DNA from: an uncultured bacterium
Lineage (GTDB): Bacteria; Bacteroidota; Bacteroidia; Bacteroidales; JACABE01
Length of the DNA: 15,431 nt
Assembly (NCBI GenBank): GCA_903911455.1
Contig: CAIWDQ010000046.1
Location: 1-15,431 of the forward strand
Reading direction: 5' to 3'
Position 1 is the first letter of the stretch, and each line of letters begins with the position of its first letter. Made by a program: the position numbers and the translations under genes. Positions 1-7,466 of the stretch are shown piece after piece. The notes below the pieces were generated by a model. The model saw only the letters and a list, made by a program, of their open reading frames with translations, did no database searches and was not told where the DNA came from.

Positions 1-235
1 CTTTTTTTATATTTTGCTTTTCATTTTCCCATTTTGCTAAAGCATAAGTACTATTATGACCATAATTAATAAATAAATCCCTGTTACTTAGCAATAATGA
101 TCTGATAGAGCTTTTAATAAATTTCCTTGAAGGGTATTTATTTATAAAGACTTCTTCCATTTCAGATAGTGTCATCCAGCCCCCTTTTTCCTCTACAATA
201 TCGTAAATTAATTTTGTTAAATTTGGCTTTTTCAT
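1..235 (-). CDS. Winged-helix (HARE-HTH-like) protein, 3' end outside window
   Basis: An open frame runs from ATG at 235 to the window edge without a stop, giving about 78 residues of an incomplete protein. It begins MKKPNLTKLIYDIVEEKGGW. The following segment reads as helix, helix, then a short beta hairpin ending in FINYGHNSTYALAKW (residues about 56-70). This pattern resembles the HARE-HTH or RNA polymerase delta type of winged helix, where an F-x-x-x-G-x-x-x-Y-x-L-x-x-W wing closes the domain. That would suggest nucleic-acid binding, but the fold call is from pattern only and the rest of the protein is missing. Translation is supported by a -7 promoter box ending four bases before the ATG. 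It is separated from the tail genes by 318 bp and a probable terminator, so it is likely an independent gene, possibly of the host. Confidence 0.6.
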   Translation of the reverse strand, partial: MKKPNLTKLIYDIVEEKGGWMTLSEMEEVFINKYPSRKFIKSSIRSLLLSNRDLFINYGHNSTYALAKWENEKQNIKK

Positions 236-239
236 TTTG

Positions 240-247
240 CAAAGATA
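240..247 (-). promoter_or_regulatory. Bacteroidota -7 promoter element TATCTTTG
   Basis: The minus strand reads TATCTTTG, an exact match to the Bacteroidota sigma-ABfr consensus TAnnTTTG, followed by CAAA and then the ATG of the winged-helix gene. Transcription would start at or within a base or two of the ATG, so the mRNA would be essentially leaderless. I find no good TTTG -33 element at the expected distance. Confidence 0.5.
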
Positions 248-499
248 AAAAATTCAAGAATACATTTTACTTTATCTTCTTTTTCTTGATATAAATAAGC
301 AAAAATCAAGACTTAAAATCATTTACTTCAAAACTACTTATTTCAAAATTTTTCCCACAATCCAAGCCATCCCAAAATAATCTTTAGTGCTTTGTTTCGA
401 AATTTTATCGTCGGGACTCGTGGATTGCTTAGCTAGGACTCACACACTTTTTGAAATATTTGTTTTGTAGCATAAATTATTTGAGGTCTGTCCAAAGAC

Positions 500-536
500 A
501 AAAAACAAAAACTTTCTTTCTCCTATTAGGGGAAAG
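500..536 (-). terminator. Probable intrinsic terminator of the tail-gene operon
   Basis: On the minus strand, starting 17 bases after the tape measure stop codon, CTTTC-C-CCT and AGG-A-GAAAG form a stem of 5 + 3 pairs with one C/A mismatch around an AAT loop (516-536). Four bases later comes TTTTTGTTTTTT (511-500). The mismatch and the 4-base gap before the T tract make it weaker than the terminator at 11081-11120, but its position after the last gene of the block is right. Confidence 0.5.
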
Positions 537-553
537 ACACAGATAGGGGTGTT

Positions 554-3500
554 CTATCTTATCTTTGCCAAACTCTGCAAAGTTGCCAATTCACTATCAA
601 ATCTGGTTAGTTCATCTCTTACTATTCTTGCTTTACGGTTTGCAGGATCACTCAGGTATTTGTTGAGAAGTTTCATCTCTTCTTTACCTTCCTGATGGCT
701 CAGGAATATCTTTGCTAATATGCCTTCAATATTTGAATTCGTGTTACTTGATGAATACTTATTATTTACTGCGGTTTGCATACCTGAAAAGTTGGCTTCT
801 ATTGGCATTGGGATGGATTTCCCACCTCTTTGATAGTTATCAAGCCACTTGATAACCGGTGCTGTTTTACTGTCCCTGATTAAGCTATTACTTGCAACCC
901 ATTCAGGGCCTTTCTCCCCTGCTCTGTACAGTTTATCTCCATTTGTAAAACCTCCTTCTGCATATGCAGGAGCTGTTGGCATATTGGCTTCTATGGCTGC
1001 CAATGAAGCTGCAAGTGTTCCGGCAATTAATAACTCCATTGGAATAGCTATAGCTGGTCCGTACTTCCAGATGGCTATTGAAGCAACGGCAGCTGATTGA
1101 ACTGCATTTACAATATTCAGTTCTGAATCTCTCAAAGCTTGATTATATGTTGCTAAATCTTTCTGCTTTTGAAGATTGGTATCCATTGCCAACACTTTAG
1201 AATCATAAGCAGCCTGCGTAATAAGATGCTTATCTAGTTTTGTTTTTAAGGCTGTTTTCTCTTTATTATCACTTGCCTCTAAATCTCTATTTTTCTTATT
1301 TTCTGATGCTGTTAAAAAGGCACTATAAGAACTCCAGGCATTTTTCAAAGCATCTACAGCCATCACAATTTCATTGACTCCTATTTCTCCTTTCTTTAAA
1401 TTAATAAATAAAGAATTCCAATCAGTTTCTGAAAAACCTAATATATCAACTTTCTTAGCTTCGTGAAATTTAGCAGCATTCTTTTGATTCTCATCATCAA
1501 CTAAAGCATCTTGTGTTTCTTTTGCAAGTGTTTTCAGATGTGCAATATAAGCTCTCACTTTTTCAAGGTTATCGGCTATTGCCTTTCTTTCTTCCGGACT
1601 AAAAAACTCATCTGCAGTTACTACATCTTTGAAAACATCTTTGGCTTTAGTCTCAATATTTGTGTCTTTCAATACTCCTTCTTTCAATATCTTTTCAAGA
1701 TTAGCCTGTAATTGGACATAGCCATCAATCTCACTTTTCGACATATCACTATACTGTTGTTTCCGTATCGCTTTTTTGGCTTTTTCAAGATCAGTAATTT
1801 TGTCAAGTTCTTTCTTAGCCATTGTTTTCTTAAGAAATTCCTTTGCCTGCTCCAGAGTAGTAATAGAATTGAGAAACTCTGTATTATCCTCTTTTATTTT
1901 TCCGATCTCTTTATCTTTGCCATCCTGAAGGTCTTTAAGAGTTTTCTCAATAGCATCAGCATCTATCTTATTAAGCTTATCCTGATGTTCTTTTTCCATC
2001 GCCTGAAGAGCTGCATCCTCAATTTCTTTAATAGATTTTTTCTTTATGTATACTTTATCAGTTATTGCACCTTCACTATCACCTGATTCAACAGAAGAAT
2101 TTGAATGTTTTTTAGAAGGTTTCCCATCAGCAACAGGAACAGCAGGATTATCACCATATTTTTTAATATACAGATCATAAGAATCAGCATAATCTTCAGG
2201 AGTTAATGAAGCTTGATCAAAAACTTGTTTATGAATTATCTCAGCAAGTCTTTTTATTTCATCTTCTGTATATTTATATTTTGAATCATTTAATTTAATC
2301 TCATCCATTGCAGCTTTTTCTTCCATCTCTAAAGTATCTGCAATAGATTCTTTTTTTGCTTTAAATTTAAAGCTAAGATGAGATTTATATGCTTTCATCT
2401 CTTCAGCATAACGTTCATTTTCCTGAGAAATCTTACTATCTTTTCCTGCCATTTTATTCATGTAAGCAGTATCATCATTCTGATTATCTTTTCTCTTTTT
2501 TAATTTATCCTGAAGCTCATTTTCAAGTTTAATCCTTTCTTCCCCAAAATCTTTATTGGCAGCAAGTCTTTTTGTAAGAGTACTAATTTCAAGAGAAAGA
2601 ATTCTTTTCTCCATCATTGCCTGCGTTTCTATCTTACCACTTTGATACTCCTTTTCAATAGCAATCTTAGCTTTAACAAATTCAAAATCTTCATCCAAAC
2701 GATACTGTCTTGCTTTCTTTTCTTTATCGTTTTTATTCTTTTCCTTAAGAATTAGTCCGGCTAACTCATCACCCTCCTCATCATACATTTTTTTCAACTT
2801 CAAAAAAGTATAAGTACGATAAAGAACTTTCTTTTCATTTAAGGCTTTTTCAGCAGCAAGTTCTTTATTTTTGTCAACCATATAGTCTGCCTCATTAATA
2901 CCAAGTTTTTTCAACATTGCTATTTTAGTTTCGGTTGTCAAAGTTGAATATTCTAAGGCTTTCCCTTCTTCTTTAACATAAGTATCAAAATTAACAGTAT
3001 AATTACTAAAAAAAGCACCTGAACCATAATTTAATTTAGTCAAAGCTTTGCCAAATGCCTGTATCTTATATTGCATAGTAGTTGTATCTTCCATTATACT
3101 TTGCAAATCATCACGTCCTGCACCTTTTGGAAGATGATTGACTTCTTTTTGCATTCTTTCCATTATTTCATTTTCTTGTTTTATTCTAGCCATACGTGCA
3201 CTTGCCAGGTCTTTCGCAGCTTTCTCAATTTTTTCATCTTCTTTAGAAATAATGATCTTGTTAGCAAGTTCATTATTATATTTCTTAAGATTGCCCCAAA
3301 GCTTCTGATAATTCATATTCTCAGCATCCAATCCTGCAACAATATCAGGATTGATTTCTTTTAATTTTAGGAGTAATTTTTTACGTTCATCAGTCTTTAG
3401 GTTAACATTAGAAAGTTCAATCATCAATTTATTAACTTCAGTTCCTTCTTCTTCAAGTTTTCTTGACATTGGAACCTCAAGATATGAATTCACACCCATC

Positions 3501-4339
3501 ACAAAATCTTTCATTCCTCTTACAGCAGGCAGAATAGCAGATGCAAGCCAACTACCAACTATTTCTTTAAGATTCTCAAAAACATTCCCTAATTGTTTAA
3601 TTGGTCCTGCTCCGATATCTGCGATTCCTTCAGCTAATCCAGCATATTTTTTAAGAATCAAATCTACACCTGCACCATTGACAAGTTGAGCTTTTGTAAG
3701 AGTAGTAAAACCACTGTCAAGGGATTTTATTTCTCTCACAAATCCTTCCATTGTTCCATCAGCTTTTTTAGCAGACTCCATCAAATCCCAACCTGTAGCT
3801 GCTGAAAGTTCCAAAGCTGCATGAGTGGTTTTCTTTATCTGTTCGGCACTTCTTCCCTGAGCAGCTAAAAAAGCCTGTACTCTTACAATATCAACTTCTT
3901 TTACTGTAGTTGTATTCTGTAACTCTTTGGCCTGTTTTAATAAATCCTCCTGAACATCTTTTCGGTTACCTAATGAAATCAGGAGCTTGGTTTCTGCTAC
4001 TGTAATATTTCCATAAGCTGTAAATGACTCTTCAAACATTCCAACTGCTTTATGAAATAATCCCATTAGAGCATGAGCAGAAACCATCCCCAGGGCCATT
4101 GCTTCAATAGACAAAGTCCAACCATGAGTAATCCCTTCAATACCCTTTTTATGTTCTTTAATGACAGTATCGAGTTGTGATATCTGTTTTGCTTTTTCAT
4201 TGTACTCTTTCGAGCCTATTGCCATCTGATCAATCTCACGGTTGAGCGTTTTCATTGCTGCTTTTATGCCTCCTACTTTCTGTTCAACTTCTTCTCCGTT
4301 GATCCAAATGTTAATACGTCTATTGCTATTTACTCCCAT
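554..4339 (-). CDS. Phage tail tape measure protein, 1261 residues
   Basis: This is the longest gene of the block and almost certainly a tape measure protein, which occupies the tail tube lumen, sets tail length during assembly and is ejected on infection. Residues 1-65 are charged and helical. Residues 72-98 form a hydrophobic helix. Residues about 100-205 match the TP901-type tape measure core in pattern, including AAQGRSAEQIKK and LELSAATGWDL. A long Lys/Glu-rich, coiled-coil-like body fills about 290-960, with a Pro/Ser linker near 730-755. Residues about 1075-1120 form a second hydrophobic region. It is followed by GGFTNGDKLYRAGEKGPEW (1129-1147), a C-terminal motif I associate with Bacteroidota phage tape measures. 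The gene starts 4 bp after the stop of the preceding gp10-like gene, so the two are probably co-translated. It is transcribed last in the block, which is unusual. The A-rich stretch before the ATG replaces a classical ribosome binding site, as expected in this phylum. Confidence 0.9.
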   Translation of the reverse strand: MGVNSNRRINIWINGEEVEQKVGGIKAAMKTLNREIDQMAIGSKEYNEKAKQISQLDTVIKEHKKGIEGITHGWTLSIEAMALGMVSAHALMGLFHKAVGMFEESFTAYGNITVAETKLLISLGNRKDVQEDLLKQAKELQNTTTVKEVDIVRVQAFLAAQGRSAEQIKKTTHAALELSAATGWDLMESAKKADGTMEGFVREIKSLDSGFTTLTKAQLVNGAGVDLILKKYAGLAEGIADIGAGPIKQLGNVFENLKEIVGSWLASAILPAVRGMKDFVMGVNSYLEVPMSRKLEEEGTEVNKLMIELSNVNLKTDERKKLLLKLKEINPDIVAGLDAENMNYQKLWGNLKKYNNELANKIIISKEDEKIEKAAKDLASARMARIKQENEIMERMQKEVNHLPKGAGRDDLQSIMEDTTTMQYKIQAFGKALTKLNYGSGAFFSNYTVNFDTYVKEEGKALEYSTLTTETKIAMLKKLGINEADYMVDKNKELAAEKALNEKKVLYRTYTFLKLKKMYDEEGDELAGLILKEKNKNDKEKKARQYRLDEDFEFVKAKIAIEKEYQSGKIETQAMMEKRILSLEISTLTKRLAANKDFGEERIKLENELQDKLKKRKDNQNDDTAYMNKMAGKDSKISQENERYAEEMKAYKSHLSFKFKAKKESIADTLEMEEKAAMDEIKLNDSKYKYTEDEIKRLAEIIHKQVFDQASLTPEDYADSYDLYIKKYGDNPAVPVADGKPSKKHSNSSVESGDSEGAITDKVYIKKKSIKEIEDAALQAMEKEHQDKLNKIDADAIEKTLKDLQDGKDKEIGKIKEDNTEFLNSITTLEQAKEFLKKTMAKKELDKITDLEKAKKAIRKQQYSDMSKSEIDGYVQLQANLEKILKEGVLKDTNIETKAKDVFKDVVTADEFFSPEERKAIADNLEKVRAYIAHLKTLAKETQDALVDDENQKNAAKFHEAKKVDILGFSETDWNSLFINLKKGEIGVNEIVMAVDALKNAWSSYSAFLTASENKKNRDLEASDNKEKTALKTKLDKHLITQAAYDSKVLAMDTNLQKQKDLATYNQALRDSELNIVNAVQSAAVASIAIWKYGPAIAIPMELLIAGTLAASLAAIEANMPTAPAYAEGGFTNGDKLYRAGEKGPEWVASNSLIRDSKTAPVIKWLDNYQRGGKSIPMPIEANFSGMQTAVNNKYSSSNTNSNIEGILAKIFLSHQEGKEEMKLLNKYLSDPANRKARIVRDELTRFDSELATLQSLAKIR

Positions 4340-4343
4340 AATA

Positions 4344-4901
4344 TTATTTTTTTACAATTCGTGTTCCTGCAGCTGCAGCTAATACATATTTATCACCAAA
4401 ATAAACTGAAACCAAGTCGGCTAATGAACCAATTTTATTTTCAACAATTGAATCAAACCAATCAACAGGTTTTCTCATAATACCTTTTGAAGATACATTT
4501 GAAGGAGCAAAACTTGTTGCATTTTTAGAATGTTTTGCCTTTGAATTTTTAGATTTATGACCTCTCATAACACCCATTTCAGTATGAATATAACCTTTAC
4601 CAACTCCATAAGCCTGAAAGATACCTGAACGATAAAATTCAAAAGAAACATTCTGAACATTTTCTTCTTTCAATATAAGTTTAGGTTTCACACTTCTTGA
4701 CAATTCCCCACTTTCATGTGGCATCATAGACTTAATATTGCTTCTGAATTCATCTTTGACCTGATTAGCCCATCCCATTGATTCTAATTCAAAGACACGC
4801 ATATTAACATCTTGTCCCTCTATCTCGGTAACTCCCATCTCAGCTGGCGTTTTTCCAAAACTTGTTGCAAATTCCTGTATTGTTGGTCTCCTGTCTGCCA
4901 T
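4344..4901 (-). CDS. Putative HK97 gp10-like tail completion protein, 185 residues
   Basis: The protein contains a helix followed by MPHESGELSRSV (residues 60-71), resembling the P-x-x-T/S-G-x-L-x-x-S motif of HK97 gp10-like tail completion proteins. It then has RSGIFQAYGVGKGYIH (91-106) where those proteins have their Y-G-x-x-x-E-x-G strand. A basic Lys/Ser-rich loop (about 112-128) and RKPVDWFDSIV (143-153) with ADLVSVYFGD (161-170) close the domain. Proteins with this R-K-P-x-x-W-F tail occur next to tape measure genes in Bacteroidota phages, from memory. Such a protein would act at the head-tail junction or tail end. The position immediately before the tape measure gene, 4 bp away, fits. 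The family call is motif resemblance only. The ATG sits 10 bp from a heptamer tandem repeat that fills the spacer upstream. Confidence 0.5.
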   Translation of the reverse strand: MADRRPTIQEFATSFGKTPAEMGVTEIEGQDVNMRVFELESMGWANQVKDEFRSNIKSMMPHESGELSRSVKPKLILKEENVQNVSFEFYRSGIFQAYGVGKGYIHTEMGVMRGHKSKNSKAKHSKNATSFAPSNVSSKGIMRKPVDWFDSIVENKIGSLADLVSVYFGDKYVLAAAAGTRIVKK

Positions 4902-4911
4902 ATTAATAAAA

Positions 4912-4939
4912 AATTACGAATTACGAATTACGAATTACG
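4912..4939. repeat. Four perfect tandem copies of heptamer AATTACG
   Basis: AATTACG occurs four times head to tail (4912-4918, 4919-4925, 4926-4932, 4933-4939). The array fills most of the 44-bp spacer between the hub-like gene and the gp10-like gene and forms the untranslated leader of the latter. Read in one plus-strand frame it encodes the peptide LRITNYELR, so it can create spurious protein calls. It resembles the heptamer array at 11031-11065 in length, phase and base content. Confidence 0.9.
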
Positions 4940-4945
4940 AAAACA

Positions 4946-7174
4946 CTATATCTTTACACCTCCATCTTTTACTGAATCCATTTGTGCTTCTATGAATCCT
5001 CCCTGCAGGGGAACTATAAAGCTTAAAGATTTCGGGAGTAAAAGTGAACCGTTGTATTTGATTTTTCTTGTTTGTTGGGATGCTTTATTGGATTGTGGTT
5101 TGAAAAGCTGAATCAATGAAATTAATTCAACTGAATTAATTTTCATTTGCAAGTTCACTGATTCGGCGGTATCAATGAAGTCATACCAATGTTTAAGATA
5201 ATTTGGAAAAATACCACTTGAGCCATCTAATCTTAACTCAACATCACTTATAACAGCTCCTGTAATATCATACTTCAGAGCGCTTGCAAATGGGTATGGT
5301 CTATTATTTTTATCATTCACCATGCCATGCCAGATAAGGATTTGCATGTCTGTATCATTTATGCCTGTTTCAAAACTTTCACTTGTCCCTAACTGGTTAC
5401 TGTCGGGTAATAGCCTGTCATCCATGATAACATTTGTTGTAACTGTGATATCTACATTAATTTTATTAACTGTGCTTGAATTATCATCTTTAATCCCATG
5501 TTTCACTTCTCTTACTGAAGTTCCATATCTAACCCAGGAAAGACTTAAATCTGTATCATCCTTTTTATAAATATAATAAACTCCTTCCTGGAGTACTTCT
5601 GCGACTACATTTAGCTTGTCGGGGGTTGGAAGATCTGAGAGCTTCAGGAAGGACCCTATGTTTTTCAAAAGAGAAATATCATTGGTTTCTGAATCACTTT
5701 TTTGAGTGATCCAGTAACCGGGTGTTTCGGTTAAAGAAATCTCCATTGAGTTCTTTACTACCATATTTGTTATATCAACAAATTGGTAAGAAGTCAAAAC
5801 ATCTTTCACAAATGAGATTTCAATCTCTTTCCTATCTGCATCAAACCACATGGCCAAGCCAAAATTCTTTTTGATAGCATTTAGCACTGTTCCAACTGAG
5901 TTGGCTGTCATGTGGTTTGCAATATGCAGTTTATTTGCATATTGATTTAAGCTTTGATAAGAAGTATGAGTTATTGTTAATCTTGCATTGTGCACAACAA
6001 AAGGAGCTGTATAAAAAGTCGTTTTTATGAAGATTTTTTTTCCGATATCTGCAAGATTAGCCTGGAAGCAGGTGTGAATTTCAAAAGTATTATAATTTGC
6101 ATAAGTAATATAACCTACAGGTGCATTATAAAGGATCACTTCAGTTGTCCCATCCGTTAAGTAAACTGTATTAAAGAATGCAGTTACACCATTATAACTT
6201 GACAAAGCAGCATCAAAAATGCAATCAATATTGATATATCCAATTGAATGTATAGTATATTCTGAAGTACTATCATCAAAACAATTATCATCATCCTGTT
6301 CACCAACTACACCCCAGCCAAATTCAATTCTTCCTGTCGTTAAAATTATTTGCTGGTAGTCTCCATAAGTTGAGACAAAGTATCTTTTAGCAGTTTCATC
6401 TAAAGCATAATAATTCAGAAAAAGTAGTTTTTGAATGAAGTTATCTTCAAAAAAATCTCCCTTACAACTGTAACCCAGATTTGCAAAAACTTTTTTGATG
6501 ATATACGTAAGTTTAAATTGAGGTACCATCACATAGGCATTGTCTGCCAGATCTTCGGTAGCATCTATCTTTATACTGTTGATGTTGAATCTTTGATTAA
6601 CAGCATCCCAATTGTTAAGATATTTACCAATTCCAACACCTCCTGCAACTACTACTCCACCATAATCAGCATTAGCAGGTGAAGTTGCAACATCATCAGA
6701 TTGTCCGTAGAAACTGTGACAATGGATGACAGGGAATATAAAATCATTATCCATCACATTGGCAAGCTTAGCAAAACCTGCAACAAGTAATGCATCATGT
6801 GGAGCTCCACCTATTAAAATATCTGCACCATATTCTAAACTATTCAATTTTCTGTCAGGGAAATTTACATCAATGCCTGTCAAAACTATACTGCAACGAT
6901 ATTTTAGAGGGTTGCTGATGTTTAAGATAAGTTGTCCGGTGTAGATTGGAAAATCATCTAAGAATACAACACAATCGTATTTCTTATAAATACGGTTGAT
7001 TTCAATGAATTCAGCATTGTTGAAAATATCGTTGCCTGCAACAGGAATATCGAAAGGGCAAATATAGCTTCCGGGAATAGCGTCTGTTTCAAATAATGGT
7101 GATTGAATCTCAAAACGAAGTTTCGTTGTGGGATCCATTATCAGGTTTTTGTTATTGACTGTGATTGTAAGCAT
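4946..7174 (-). CDS. Tail hub/baseplate-like structural protein, 742 residues
   Basis: This is a large beta-rich protein without signal peptide or membrane segment. The N-terminal region (about 25-115) contains ETDAIPGSYICPFDIPVAGN, then YDCVVFLDDFPIYTGQL. This looks like the conserved opening of large tail/hub proteins in Bacteroidota phages: a short greeting strand, P-F-x-I-P, then a strand ending in G-x-L. Residues 424-455 (SVGTVLNAIKKNFGLAMWF, then IEISFVKDVL) resemble the middle domain of those proteins. Near the C-terminus are KHWYDFIDTAE (661-671) and SLLLPKSLSFIVPLQGGFIE (710-729). No enzyme motif is evident. I place the start at 7174 (MLTITVNN). The frame stays open to an ATG at 7243, but those 23 extra codons come from a palindromic interspersed repeat. 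The role as hub or distal tail protein is inferred from family resemblance and neighbours. Confidence 0.6.
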   Translation of the reverse strand: MLTITVNNKNLIMDPTTKLRFEIQSPLFETDAIPGSYICPFDIPVAGNDIFNNAEFIEINRIYKKYDCVVFLDDFPIYTGQLILNISNPLKYRCSIVLTGIDVNFPDRKLNSLEYGADILIGGAPHDALLVAGFAKLANVMDNDFIFPVIHCHSFYGQSDDVATSPANADYGGVVVAGGVGIGKYLNNWDAVNQRFNINSIKIDATEDLADNAYVMVPQFKLTYIIKKVFANLGYSCKGDFFEDNFIQKLLFLNYYALDETAKRYFVSTYGDYQQIILTTGRIEFGWGVVGEQDDDNCFDDSTSEYTIHSIGYINIDCIFDAALSSYNGVTAFFNTVYLTDGTTEVILYNAPVGYITYANYNTFEIHTCFQANLADIGKKIFIKTTFYTAPFVVHNARLTITHTSYQSLNQYANKLHIANHMTANSVGTVLNAIKKNFGLAMWFDADRKEIEISFVKDVLTSYQFVDITNMVVKNSMEISLTETPGYWITQKSDSETNDISLLKNIGSFLKLSDLPTPDKLNVVAEVLQEGVYYIYKKDDTDLSLSWVRYGTSVREVKHGIKDDNSSTVNKINVDITVTTNVIMDDRLLPDSNQLGTSESFETGINDTDMQILIWHGMVNDKNNRPYPFASALKYDITGAVISDVELRLDGSSGIFPNYLKHWYDFIDTAESVNLQMKINSVELISLIQLFKPQSNKASQQTRKIKYNGSLLLPKSLSFIVPLQGGFIEAQMDSVKDGGVKI

Positions 7175-7181
7175 ATTTTTG

Positions 7182-7254
7182 ACCTCTCCAACCTCTCCAA
7201 AGACCTTTCCCCAACCCTTTCCAAAGGAAAGGGAGTAAATCAAAGGAGGGGATT
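7182..7254. repeat. Palindromic interspersed repeat at the 5' edge of the hub-like gene
   Basis: The segment contains an exact inverted repeat, CCCTTTCC / GGAAAGGG (7215-7222 and 7226-7233) around AAA. It also has a direct repeat ACCTCTCCA (7182-7190 and 7191-7199) and G/C-rich blocks unlike the AT-rich surroundings. It lies just upstream of the chosen start of the hub-like gene. On the minus strand the repeat leaves a purine-rich GGAGAGG about 8 bases before that ATG. Translated in frame it gives SLSFGKGWGKVFGEVGEV, a peptide typical of mis-called starts next to such repeats (memory, not checked). Confidence 0.7.
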
Positions 7255-7277
7255 ATGTTTATTATTAATTATTTATC

Positions 7278-7466
7278 CTAGGCAATTTCGCTGAGTATTT
7301 CCAGTGTTTTCACTACGCTTCGGGTTGTGTTGATGACTTCGTCGGCTTCCGATCTGGTGGTAGTTACTCTGAGAATCATTTCATCATATCTGATGACTTT
7401 TTCATTTTTATTGTTGGTAGTATTTAAATACGTTGTGCCAACTACTAATTGTTCTTTTGTGATCAT
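7278..7466 (-). CDS. Small coupled protein of unknown function, 62 residues
   Basis: This short protein begins MITKEQLVVGTTYL. Its C-terminal half (from about residue 35, TTRSEADEVINTTRSVVKTL) is probably a helix. It has no signal peptide or membrane segment and I recognise no family. The case for it being real is its start: its ATG overlaps the stop codon of the propeller gene by one base (TAATG), the classical arrangement for coupled translation. Its position directly after a probable fibre gene would suit a fibre chaperone or an accessory baseplate part, but that is only a positional guess. Confidence 0.6.
   Translation of the reverse strand: MITKEQLVVGTTYLNTTNNKNEKVIRYDEMILRVTTTRSEADEVINTTRSVVKTLEILSEIA

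Larger units (their letters stand above)
236..553. other. Intergenic spacer, no convincing gene
   Basis: This 318-bp gap between the tape measure gene and the winged-helix gene holds the probable terminator of the tail operon (500-536) and the -7 box at 240-247. Its only other structure is a pair of GGACTC hexamers (414-419 and 436-441, 22 bp apart) in a locally GC-richer stretch. There is also a short open segment on the minus strand (306-383), preceded by an in-frame stop, whose translation contains FWDGLDCGKNFEISSFEV. It has no start codon and may be a relic or chance. No tRNA, integrase site or small gene could be supported. Confidence 0.6.

Noticed and set aside
560..567. TATCTTTG on the plus strand
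   Set aside because: It matches the -7 consensus but lies in the last codons of the tape measure gene and points into it with no plus-strand gene downstream.
849..3689. Plus-strand open frames inside the tape measure gene
   Set aside because: They are antisense shadows of a Lys/Glu-rich coding frame, giving Phe/Leu/Ser-rich low-complexity peptides without domains.
4912..4939. Heptamer array as a CRISPR or origin iteron
   Set aside because: The units are 7 bp, contiguous and without spacers, and no Cas or replication gene is nearby.
7175..7243. Extended N-terminus of the hub-like protein from ATG at 7243
   Set aside because: The 23 added residues are a translation of the palindromic repeat, while the conserved-looking sequence begins at MLTITVNN.
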